From Molossus alvarezi (lineage: Eukaryota; Chordata; Mammalia; Chiroptera; Molossidae), in contig CM073886.1 in NCBI GenBank assembly GCA_037176705.1, forward strand, positions 1,426,001 to 1,490,000: 64,000 nucleotides of DNA, written 5' to 3'. This document shows positions 11,910-23,700 of the stretch, piece by piece. Position numbers and translations under genes: made by a program. How positions within the stretch are numbered: position 1 is the first letter of the stretch; each line of letters opens with the position of its first letter. The notes under the pieces are model-generated. The model ran no database searches and was not told the DNA's origin. It saw only the letters and a program-made list of their open reading frames with translations.

Positions 11910-12668
11910 CCTGCTCTGTGCTGATCTCTCAGACCCATGGTCTCATCTTCTCTGTGGTCCTCTCTCAGACCATGGTCTCCCCTGCTTGCTGCTGCTATCT
12001 CAGACGCATGGTCTCCTCCTTTCTGTGCTATTCTCTCAGACCCATGGTCTCCTCTTCTCTCTGCTCCTCTCTCAGACCCATGATCTCGCCTCTGATTGCT
12101 CCTCTCTCAGACCCATGGTCTCCCCTGCTCTGTTCTTATCTCTCAGACCCATGGACTCCCCTGCTCTGTGCTCCTCTCTCAGACCCATGGTCTCCCCTGC
12201 TCTGTGCTCAACTCTCAGACCCATGGTCTCATCTTCTCTGTTCTCCTCTGTCACGCCATGGTCTCCCCTGCTTGCTGCTCCTATCTCAGACCCATGGTCC
12301 CCTCTTTTCTGTGCTCCTCTCTCAGACCCATGGTCTCCCCTGCTCTGTGCTGATCTCTCAGACCCATGGTTCATCTTCTCTGTGGTCCTCTCTCAGACCA
12401 TGGTCTCCCCTGCTTGCTGCTGCTATCTCAGACGCATGGTCTCCTCCTTTCTGTGCTATTCTCTCAGACCCATGATCTCCTCTTCTCTCTGCTCCTCTCT
12501 CAAACCCATGATCTCGCCTCTGATTGCTCCTCTCTCAGACCCATGGTCTCCCCTGCTCTGTTCTTATCTCTCAGACCCATGGACTCCCCTGCTCTGTGCT
12601 CCTCTCTCAGACCCATGGTCTCCCCTGCTCTGTGCTCAACTCTCAGACCCATGGTCTCATCTTCTCTG
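11910..12668 (+). repeat. 12-monomer (428-bp) internal duplication
   Basis: About 11,910-12,240 recurs at 12,339-12,668, an offset of 428 bp. Both copies contain the rare series TCTGTGGTCC, AGACCATGG, TGCTGCTATCTCAGACGC and TTCTGTGCTATTC. The second copy lost one base (CATGGTTCATC for CATGGTCTCATC). Equivalent pairs exist at 19,332, 24,722, 30,112, 42,388 and 60,350, so the duplication predates expansion of the 5.4-kb unit. Confidence 0.8.
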
Positions 12669-13296
12669 TGCTCCTCTCTCAGACCATTGTCTCCCCTGCT
12701 TGCTGTTCTTATCTCATGCCCATGGTCTCCTCTTTTCTGTGCTCCTATCTCAGACACATGGTCTCCTCTTCTCTATGCTTCTCTCAGACCCATGGTCTCC
12801 ACGGCTCTGTGCTCTTCTCTCAGACCCATGGTCTCCTCTGTTCCGTGCTTCTCTCTCAGACCCATTGTGTCCCCTTCTCTGTGCTCCTCTCTAAGACCCA
12901 TGGTCTCCCCTGCTCTGTGCTTATCTCTCAGACCCATGGTCTCCCCTGCTTGCTGCTCCTCTCTCAGACCCATGGTCTCCTCTTCTCTGTGCTCCTCTCT
13001 CAGACCCATGGTCTCCTCTTCTCTGTGCTCTTCGCCTGAGACCCATGGTCTCCTCTGCTCTGTGCTTCACTCTCAAACACATAGTATACCCTGCTCACTG
13101 CTCCTCTATCAGACCCATGGTTTCCTCTTCTCCGAGCTCCTTTCTCAGACCCATGGTATACCCTGCTCGCTGCTCCTCTCTCAGACCCATGGTCTCCTAT
13201 TCCCTGTGTTCTTCTCAAAGACCCATGGACTCCTCTGCTCTGTGCTTCACTCTTAGACCCATGGTATACACTGCTCGCTGCTCCTCTATCTGACCC

Positions 13297-15292
13297 ATGG
13301 TCTCCTCTTCTCTGTGCTCCACTCTCCGATCCATGGTCTCCCCTGCTCTGTGCTCCTCCCTCAGACATATGATCTCATCTTCTCTTAGCTCCTCTCTCAG
13401 ACCCATGGCCTCCCCTACTTGTTGCTCCTCTCTCAGACCCATGGACTCCTGTACTCTGTGCTCCTCTCTCAAACCCATGGTCTCATCTTCTCTGTGCTCC
13501 TCTCTCAGACCCATGGTCGCCCCTTCTTGCTGCTCCTCTCTCAGACCCATGGTCTCCACTGCTCTGTGCTCCTCTCAGACACATGCTCTCCAATTTTCTG
13601 TGCTCCTCTCTCAGACCCATGATCGCCTCTGAGTGCTCCTCTCTCAGACCCATGGCCTCCCCTGCTTGTTGCTCCTCTCTCAGACCCATGGACTCCTGTA
13701 CTCTGTGCTCCTCTCTCAAACCCATGGTCTCATCTTCTCTGTGCTCCTCTCTCAGACCCAAGGTCTCCCCTTCTTGCTGCTCCTCTCTCAGACCCAAGGT
13801 CTCCACTGCTCTGTGCTCCTCTCAGACACATGCTCTCAAATTCTCTGTGCTCCTCTCTCAGACCCATGATCGCCTCTGAGTGCTCCTCTCTCAGACCCAT
13901 GGTGTCCTCTGCTCTTCGCTTTTCTCTCAGACCCATGGTATCCTCTGCTCTGTGCTTCTCTCTCAGACCAATGGTATACCCTCCTCGCTGCTCCTCTCTC
14001 AGACCCATGGTCTCCTCTTCTCGGTGCTCCTCTCTCAGACCGATGGTCTCCCCTGATCTGTGCTCCTCCCTCAGACCCATTGTCTCATCTTCTCTGTGCT
14101 CCTCTCTCAGACCTCTGGTCTCCCCTGCTTGCTGCTCCTCTCTCAGACCCAGGACTCCTCTACTCTGTGCTCCTATCTCAAACCCATGGTCTCATCTTCT
14201 CTGTGCTCTTCCCTCAGACCCATGGCCTCCTCTTCTTTCTGTTCCTCTCTCAGACCCATGCTCTCCCCTGGTCTGTGCTCCTCTCTCAGACCCCTGGTGT
14301 CCCCTGCTCTGTGCTCCTCTCTCAGTCCCATGGTCTCCCCTCCTCTGTGCTGATCTCTCAGACACATGGTCTCCCTGCTGTTTGCTTCTCTCTCAGACCC
14401 ATGGTATACCCTGCTCGCTGCTCCTCTATCAGACCCATGGTCTCCTATTCCCCGTGTTCTCCTCTCAGACCCATGGTTTCCTCTGCTTTGTGCTTCTCTC
14501 TCAGACCCATGGTATACCCTGCTCGCTGCTCCTCTATCAGACCCATGGTCTCCACCGCTCTGTACTCCACTCTCAGACCCCTGGTCTCATCTTCTCTGTT
14601 CTCCTCTCTCAGACCCATGGTCTCCCCTACTTGCTGCTCCTCTCTCAGACCCTAGGTCTCCTCTTCTCTGTGCTCCTCAGACCCATGGTCTCCTCTTCTC
14701 TGTGCTCCTCTCTCAGACCCATGGTCTCGCTTCTGTGTGCTCCTCTCTCAGACCCATGGATCCTCTGCTCTGTGCTCCTCTCTCAGACCCATGGTCCTCC
14801 TGCTCTGTGCTCCTCTCTCAGACCCATGGTCTCCTCTTCTCTGTGCTCCTCTTTCAGACCCATGGTCTCGCTTCTCTGTGCTCCTCTCTCAGACCCATGG
14901 TCTCCTCTTCTCTGTGCTCTTCGCCTGAGACCCATGGTCTCCTCTGCTCTGTGCTTCACTCTCAAACACATAGTATACCCTGCTCACTGCTCCTCTATCA
15001 GACCCATGGTTTCCTCTTCTCCGAGCTCCTTTCTCAGACCCATGGTCTCCCCTATCTGTGCTCCTCTCTCAGACCCATGGTCTCCCCTGCTTGCTGCTCT
15101 TCTCTCAGACCCATGGACTCCTCTGCTCTGTGCTTCTCTCTCAGACCCATGGTATACCCTGCTCGCTGCTCCTCTATCAGACCCATGGTCTCCTATTCTC
15201 TGTGTTCTTCTCAAAGACCCATGGTTTCCTCTGCTTTGTGCTTCTCTCTCAGACCCATGGTATACACTGCTCGCTGCTCCTCTATCTGACCC
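13297..15292 (+). repeat. Truncated higher-order unit (1,996 bp)
   Basis: This segment begins like copy a at 7,871 and follows it through the 8,404-type sub-block (8,404 aligns with 13,830 at offset 5,426). It then switches to the sequence seen at about 7,390-7,870, and copy b restarts at 15,293. The result is a 1,996-bp partial unit between two full ones. Together with copy a it makes the 7,422-bp offset relating 7,390-13,510 to 14,812-20,932. Confidence 0.8.
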
Positions 15293-18200
15293 ATGGTCTT
15301 CTCTTCTCTGTGCTCCACTCTCCGATCCATGGTCTCCCCTGCTCTGTGCTCCTCCCTCAGACATATGATCTCATCTTCTCTTAGCTCCTCTCTCAGACCC
15401 ATGGCCTCCCCTACTTGTTGCTCCTCTCTCAGACCCATGGACTCCTGTACTCTGTGCTCCTCTCTCAAACCCATGGTCTCATCTTCTCTGTGCTCCTCTC
15501 TCAGACCCATGGTCTCCCCTTCTTGCTGCTCCTCTCTCAGACCCATGGTCTCCACTGCTCTGTGCTCCTCTCAGACACATGCTCTCCAATTTTCTGTGCT
15601 CCTCTCTCAGACCCATGATCGCCTCTGAGTGCTCCTCTCTCAGACCCATGGCCTCCCCTGCTTGTTGCTCCTCTCTCAGACCCATGGACTCCTGTACTCT
15701 GTGCTCCTCTCTCAAACCCATGGTCTCATCTTCTCTGTGCTCCTCTCTCAGACCCAAGGTCTCCCCTTCTTGCTGCTCCTCTCTCAGACCCAAGGTCTCC
15801 ACTGCTCTGTGCTCCTCTCAGACACATGCTCTCAAATTCTCTGTGCTCCTCTCTCAGACCCATGATCGCCTCTGAGTGCTCCTCTCTCAGACCCATGGTG
15901 TCCTCTGCTCTTCGCTTTTCTCTCAGACCCATGGTATCCTCTGCTCTGTGCTTCTCTCTCAGACCAATGGTATACCCTCCTCGCTGCTCCTCTCTCAGAC
16001 CCATGGTCTCCTCTTCTCGGTGCTCCTCTCTCAGACCGATGGTCTCCCCTGATCTGTGCTCCTCCCTCAGACCCATGGTCTCATCTTCTCTGTGCTCCTC
16101 TCTCAGACCTCTGGTCTCCCCTGCTTGCTGCTCCTCTCTCAGACCCAGGACTCCTCTACTCTGTGCTCCTATCTCAAACCCATGGTCTCATCTTCTCTGT
16201 GCTCTTCCCTCAGACCCATGGCCTCCTCTTCTTTCTGTTCCTCTCTCAGACCCATGCTATCCCCTGGTCTGTGCTCCTCTCTCAGACCCCTGGTGTCCCC
16301 TGCTCTGTGCTCCTCTCTCAGTCCCATGGTCTCCCCTCCTCTGTGCTGATCTCTCAGACACATGGTCTCCCTGCTGTTTGCTTCTCTCTCAGACCCATGG
16401 TATACCCTGCTCGCTGCTCCTCTATCAGACCCATGGTCTCCTATTCCCCGTGTTCTCCTCTCAGACCCATGGTTTCCTCTGCTTTGTGCTTCTCTCTCAG
16501 ACCCATGGTATACCCTGCTCGCTGCTCCTCTATCAGACCCATGGTCTCCACCGCTCTGTACTCCACTCTCAGACCCCTGGTCTCATCTTCTCTGTTCTCC
16601 TCTCTCAGACCCATTGTCTCCCCTACTTGCTGCTCCTCTCTCAGACCCTAGGTCTCCTCTTCTCTGTGCTCCTCAGACCCATGGTCTCCTCTTCTCTGTG
16701 CTCCTCTCTCAGACCCATGGTCTCGCTTCTGTGTGCTCCTCTCTCAGACCCATGGATCCTCTGCTCTGTGCTCCTCTCTCAGACCCATGGTCCTCCTGCT
16801 CTGTGCTCCTCTCTCAGACCCATGGTCTCCTCTTCTCTGTGCTCCTCTTTCAGACCCATGGTCTCGCTTCTCTGTGCTCCTCTCTCAGACCCATGGTCTC
16901 CTCTTCTCTGTGCTCTTCGCCTGAGACCCATGGTCTCCTCTGCTCTGTGCTTCACTCTCAAACACATAGTATACCCTGCTCACTGCTCCTCTATCAGACC
17001 CATGGTTTCCTCTTCTCCGAGCTCCTTTCTCAGACCCATGGTATACCCTGCTCGCTGCTCCTCTCTCAGACCCATGGTCTCCTATTCTCTGTGTTCTTCT
17101 CAAAGACCCATGGACTCCTCTGCTCTGTGCTTCTCTCTCAGACCCATGGTATACACTGCTCGCTGCTCCTCTATCTGACCCATGGTCTCCTCTTCTCTGT
17201 GCTCCACTCTCCGATCCATGGTCTCCCCTGCTCTGTGCTCCTCCCTCAGACATATGATCTCATCTTCTCTTAGCTCCTCTCTCAGACCCATGGCCTCCCC
17301 TACTTGTTGCTCCTCTCTCAGACCCATGGACTCCTGTACTCTGTGCTCCTCTCTCAAACCCATGGTCTCATCTTCTCTGTGCTCCTCTCTCAGACCCATG
17401 GTCTCCCCTTCTTGCTGCTCCTCTCTCAGACCCATGGTCTCCACTGCTCTGTGCTCCTCTCAGACACATGCTCTCCAATTTTCTGTTCTCCTCTCTCAGA
17501 CCCATGATCGCCTCTGAGTGCTCCTCTCTCAGACCCATGGTGTCCTCTGCTCTTCGCTTTTCTCTCAGACCCATGGTTTCCTCTGCTCTGTGCTTCTCTC
17601 TCAGACCCATGGTCTCCCCTGCTCTGTGCTCCTCCCTCAGACCCATGGTCTCATCTTCTCTGTGCTCCTCTCTCAGACCTCTGGTCTCCCCTGCTTGCTG
17701 CTCCTCTCTCAGACCCAGGACTCCTCTACTCTGTGCTCCTCTCCCAGACCCATGGTCTCATCTTCTCTGTGCTCTTCCCTCAGACCCATGGCCTCCTCTT
17801 CTCTGTGTTCCTCTCTCAGACCCATGCTCTCCCCTGGTCTGTGCTCCTCTCTCAGACACCTGGTGTCCCCTGCTCTGTGCTCCTCTCAGTCCCATGGTCT
17901 CCCCTCCTCTGTTCTGATCTCTCAGACCCATGGTCTCCCTGCTGTTTGCTTATCTCTCTGACACATGGTCTCCCCTTCTCTTTGCTCCTATCTCAGACCC
18001 ATGGTCTCCTTTTTTCTGTGCTCCTCTCTCAGACCCATGGTCTCCTCTTCTCTCTGCTCCTCTCTCAGACACATAGTATACCCTGCTCGCTTCTCCTCTC
18101 TCAGACCCATGGTCTCCTCTTCTCTGTATTCCTCTCTCAGACCCATGGCCTCCCCAGCTTTTAACCTCTCTCAGGCCCATGGTCTCCCCTGCTTTCTGCT

Positions 18201-20718
18201 CCTCTCTCATACCCATGGACTCCTCTACTCTGTGCTCCTCTCTCAGACCCATGGTCTCGCTTCTGTGTGCTCCTCTCACAAACCCATGCTCTCCTCTTCT
18301 GTGTTCTCCTCTCTCAGACCGTTGGTCTCCACTTCTCTGGGCACTTCTCTCAGACCCACGGTCTCCGCTGCTCTGTGCTTCTCTCTCAGACCCATGGTAT
18401 GCCCTGCTCGCTGCTCCTCTCTCAGACCCAAGGTCTTGCTTCTGTGTGTTAGTCTCTCAGTCCCATGGTCTCCTCTTCTCTGTGCTCTTCTCTCAGACCC
18501 ATGGTCTCCTCTGCTCTGTGCTCCTCCCTCAGACCCATGGTCTTCCCTGCTCTGTGCTCCTCCCTCAGACCCATGGTATCATCTCTATGTGCTCCTCTCT
18601 CAGACACAGGGTCTCATCTTCTCTGTGCTCCTCTCTCAGACCTATGGTCTCCTCTGCTCTGTGTTACTCTCAGACCCATGGTCTCCTCTTCTCTCTGTTC
18701 CTGTCACAGACCCATGGTCTCCTCTTCTCTGTGCTCTTCTCTAAGACCCATAGTCTACTCTGCTCAGTGCTTCACTCTCAGACACATAGTATACCCAGCT
18801 CGCTGCTCCTCTCTCAGTCCCATGGTCTCCTTTTCTCTGTCGTCCTCTCTCAGACCCATGGCCTCCCCAGCTCTGTATCCTCTCTAAGACCCATGGACTC
18901 CGCTGCTTGCTGCTCCTCTCTCAGACCCATGATCTCCTCTACTCTGTGCTCCTCTCTCAGACCCATGGACCCCTCTTCTCTGTGCTCTTCTCTCAGACCC
19001 ATGATCTCGACTCTGAGTGCTCCTCTCTCAGACACATGGTGTCCTCTGCTCTGCGCTCTTCTCTTAGACCCATGGTATCCTCTGATCTGTGCTTCTCTCT
19101 CAGACCCATGGTATACCCCGCTCGCAGCTCCTCTCTCAGACCCAAAGTCTCGCTTCTGTGTGCCAGTCTCTCAGTCCCATGGTCTCCTCTTCTCTGTGCT
19201 CTTCTCTCAGACCCATGGTCTCCTCTGCTCTGTGCTTCTCTCTCACACCCATGGTATACCCTGCTCGCTCCTCCTCTATCAGACCCATGGTTTCCTCTTC
19301 TCTGTGCTCCTCTCTCAGACCCATGGACTCCCCTGCTCTGTGCTGATCTCTCAGACCCATGGTCTCATCTTCTCTGTGGTCCTCTCTCAGACCATGGTCT
19401 CCCCTGCTTGCTGCTGCTATCTCAGACGCATGGTCTCCTCCTTTCTGTGCTATTCTCTCAGACCCATGGTCTCCTCTTCTCTCTGCTCCTCTCTCAGACC
19501 CATGATCTCGCCTCTGATTGCTCCTCTCTCAGACCCATGGTCTCCCCTGCTCTGTTCTTATCTCTCAGACCCATGGACTCCCCTGCTCTGTGCTCCTCTC
19601 TCAGACCCATGGTCTCCCCTGCTCTGTGCTCAACTCTCAGACCCATGGTCTCATCTTCTCTGTTCTCCTCTGTCACGCCATGGTCTCCCCTGCTTGCTGC
19701 TCCTATCTCAGACCCATGGTCCCCTCTTTTCTGTGCTCCTCTCTCAGACCCATGGTCTCCCCTGCTCTGTGCTGATCTCTCAGACCCATGGTTCATCTTC
19801 TCTGTGGTCCTCTCTCAGACCATGGTCTCCCCTGCTTGCTGCTGCTATCTCAGACGCATGGTCTCCTCCTTTCTGTGCTATTCTCTCAGACCCATGATCT
19901 CCTCTTCTCTCTGCTCCTCTCTCAAACCCATGATCTCGCCTCTGATTGCTCCTCTCTCAGACCCATGGTCTCCCCTGCTCTGTTCTTATCTCTCAGACCC
20001 ATGGACTCCCCTGCTCTGTGCTCCTCTCTCAGACCCATGGTCTCCCCTGCTCTGTGCTCAACTCTCAGACCCATGGTCTCATCTTCTCTGTGCTCCTCTC
20101 TCAGACCATTGTCTCCCCTGCTTGCTGTTCTTATCTCATGCCCATGGTCTCCTCTTTTCTGTGCTCCTATCTCAGACACATGGTCTCCTCTTCTCTATGC
20201 TTCTCTCAGACCCATGGTCTCCACGGCTCTGTGCTCTTCTCTCAGACCCATGGTCTCCTCTGTTCCGTGCTTCTCTCTCAGACCCATTGTGTCCCCTTCT
20301 CTGTGCTCCTCTCTAAGACCCATGGTCTCCCCTGCTCTGTGCTTATCTCTCAGACCCATGGTCTCCCCTGCTTGCTGCTCCTCTCTCAGACCCATGGTCT
20401 CCTCTTCTCTGTGCTCCTCTCTCAGACCCATGGTCTCCTCTTCTCTGTGCTCTTCGCCTGAGACCCATGGTCTCCTCTGCTCTGTGCTTCACTCTCAAAC
20501 ACATAGTATACCCTGCTCACTGCTCCTCTATCAGACCCATGGTTTCCTCTTCTCCGAGCTCCTTTCTCAGACCCATGGTATACCCTGCTCGCTGCTCCTC
20601 TCTCAGACCCATGGTCTCCTATTCCCTGTGTTCTTCTCAAAGACCCATGGACTCCTCTGCTCTGTGCTTCACTCTTAGACCCATGGTATACACTGCTCGC
20701 TGCTCCTCCATCTGACCC
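15293..20718 (+). repeat. Higher-order unit copy b (5,426 bp)
   Basis: This copy aligns with copy a at an offset of 7,422. Only a few substitutions are visible, for example TCTCAGGCCCATGG near 18,175 where copy a has CAGACCC, and GACCGTTGG near 18,320 where copy a has GACCCTTGG. From about 15,530 onward it is repeated by copy c at an offset of 5,390 with no difference that I could find. Confidence 0.85.
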
Positions 20719-23700
20719 ATGGTCTCCTCTTCTCTGTGCTCCACTCTCCGATCCATGGTCTCCCCTGCTCTGTGCTCCTCCCTCAGACATATAATCTCAT
20801 CTTCTCTTAGCTCCTCTCTCAGACCCATGGCCTCCCCTACTTGTTGCTCCTCTCTCAGACCCATGGACTCCTGTACTCTGTGCTCCTCTCTCAAACCCAT
20901 GGTCTCATCTTCTCTGTGCTCCTCTCTCAGACCCATGGTCTCCACTGCTCTGTGCTCCTCTCAGACACATGCTCTCCAATTTTCTGTGCTCCTCTCTCAG
21001 ACCCATGATCGCCTCTGAGTGCTCCTCTCTCAGACCCATGGCCTCCCCTGCTTGTTGCTCCTCTCTCAGACCCATGGACTCCTGTACTCTGTGCTCCTCT
21101 CTCAAACCCATGGTCTCATCTTCTCTGTGCTCCTCTCTCAGACCCAAGGTCTCCCCTTCTTGCTGCTCCTCTCTCAGACCCAAGGTCTCCACTGCTCTGT
21201 GCTCCTCTCAGACACATGCTCTCAAATTCTCTGTGCTCCTCTCTCAGACCCATGATCGCCTCTGAGTGCTCCTCTCTCAGACCCATGGTGTCCTCTGCTC
21301 TTCGCTTTTCTCTCAGACCCATGGTATCCTCTGCTCTGTGCTTCTCTCTCAGACCAATGGTATACCCTCCTCGCTGCTCCTCTCTCAGACCCATGGTCTC
21401 CTCTTCTCGGTGCTCCTCTCTCAGACCGATGGTCTCCCCTGATCTGTGCTCCTCCCTCAGACCCATGGTCTCATCTTCTCTGTGCTCCTCTCTCAGACCT
21501 CTGGTCTCCCCTGCTTGCTGCTCCTCTCTCAGACCCAGGACTCCTCTACTCTGTGCTCCTATCTCAAACCCATGGTCTCATCTTCTCTGTGCTCTTCCCT
21601 CAGACCCATGGCCTCCTCTTCTTTCTGTTCCTCTCTCAGACCCATGCTATCCCCTGGTCTGTGCTCCTCTCTCAGACCCCTGGTGTCCCCTGCTCTGTGC
21701 TCCTCTCTCAGTCCCATGGTCTCCCCTCCTCTGTGCTGATCTCTCAGACACATGGTCTCCCTGCTGTTTGCTTCTCTCTCAGACCCATGGTATACCCTGC
21801 TCGCTGCTCCTCTATCAGACCCATGGTCTCCTATTCCCCGTGTTCTCCTCTCAGACCCATGGTTTCCTCTGCTTTGTGCTTCTCTCTCAGACCCATGGTA
21901 TACCCTGCTCGCTGCTCCTCTATCAGACCCATGGTCTCCACCGCTCTGTACTCCACTCTCAGACCCCTGGTCTCATCTTCTCTGTTCTCCTCTCTCAGAC
22001 CCATTGTCTCCCCTACTTGCTGCTCCTCTCTCAGACCCTAGGTCTCCTCTTCTCTGTGCTCCTCAGACCCATGGTCTCCTCTTCTCTGTGCTCCTCTCTC
22101 AGACCCATGGTCTCGCTTCTGTGTGCTCCTCTCTCAGACCCATGGATCCTCTGCTCTGTGCTCCTCTCTCAGACCCATGGTCCTCCTGCTCTGTGCTCCT
22201 CTCTCAGACCCATGGTCTCCTCTTCTCTGTGCTCCTCTTTCAGACCCATGGTCTCGCTTCTCTGTGCTCCTCTCTCAGACCCATGGTCTCCTCTTCTCTG
22301 TGCTCTTCGCCTGAGACCCATGGTCTCCTCTGCTCTGTGCTTCACTCTCAAACACATAGTATACCCTGCTCACTGCTCCTCTATCAGACCCATGGTTTCC
22401 TCTTCTCCGAGCTCCTTTCTCAGACCCATGGTATACCCTGCTCGCTGCTCCTCTCTCAGACCCATGGTCTCCTATTCTCTGTGTTCTTCTCAAAGACCCA
22501 TGGACTCCTCTGCTCTGTGCTTCTCTCTCAGACCCATGGTATACACTGCTCGCTGCTCCTCTATCTGACCCATGGTCTCCTCTTCTCTGTGCTCCACTCT
22601 CCGATCCATGGTCTCCCCTGCTCTGTGCTCCTCCCTCAGACATATGATCTCATCTTCTCTTAGCTCCTCTCTCAGACCCATGGCCTCCCCTACTTGTTGC
22701 TCCTCTCTCAGACCCATGGACTCCTGTACTCTGTGCTCCTCTCTCAAACCCATGGTCTCATCTTCTCTGTGCTCCTCTCTCAGACCCATGGTCTCCCCTT
22801 CTTGCTGCTCCTCTCTCAGACCCATGGTCTCCACTGCTCTGTGCTCCTCTCAGACACATGCTCTCCAATTTTCTGTTCTCCTCTCTCAGACCCATGATCG
22901 CCTCTGAGTGCTCCTCTCTCAGACCCATGGTGTCCTCTGCTCTTCGCTTTTCTCTCAGACCCATGGTTTCCTCTGCTCTGTGCTTCTCTCTCAGACCCAT
23001 GGTCTCCCCTGCTCTGTGCTCCTCCCTCAGACCCATGGTCTCATCTTCTCTGTGCTCCTCTCTCAGACCTCTGGTCTCCCCTGCTTGCTGCTCCTCTCTC
23101 AGACCCAGGACTCCTCTACTCTGTGCTCCTCTCCCAGACCCATGGTCTCATCTTCTCTGTGCTCTTCCCTCAGACCCATGGCCTCCTCTTCTCTGTGTTC
23201 CTCTCTCAGACCCATGCTCTCCCCTGGTCTGTGCTCCTCTCTCAGACACCTGGTGTCCCCTGCTCTGTGCTCCTCTCAGTCCCATGGTCTCCCCTCCTCT
23301 GTTCTGATCTCTCAGACCCATGGTCTCCCTGCTGTTTGCTTATCTCTCTGACACATGGTCTCCCCTTCTCTTTGCTCCTATCTCAGACCCATGGTCTCCT
23401 TTTTTCTGTGCTCCTCTCTCAGACCCATGGTCTCCTCTTCTCTCTGCTCCTCTCTCAGACACATAGTATACCCTGCTCGCTTCTCCTCTCTCAGACCCAT
23501 GGTCTCCTCTTCTCTGTATTCCTCTCTCAGACCCATGGCCTCCCCAGCTTTTAACCTCTCTCAGGCCCATGGTCTCCCCTGCTTTCTGCTCCTCTCTCAT
23601 ACCCATGGACTCCTCTACTCTGTGCTCCTCTCTCAGACCCATGGTCTCGCTTCTGTGTGCTCCTCTCACAAACCCATGCTCTCCTCTTCTGTGTTCTCCT

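Larger units (their letters stand above)
7871..13296 (+). repeat. Higher-order unit copy a (5,426 bp)
   Basis: Recurrence of the same ordered monomers at 7,871 and 13,297 defines a 5,426-bp unit, about 151 monomers. Within it, a sub-block beginning at +0 recurs at +1,889 (about 9,760). A 12-monomer duplication lies at about 11,910-12,668. The same unit recurs as copies b, c and d, and partially at 1-1,932, 38.6-43.4 and 58.5-61.45 kb. The choice of start is arbitrary because the array is continuous. Confidence 0.85.
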
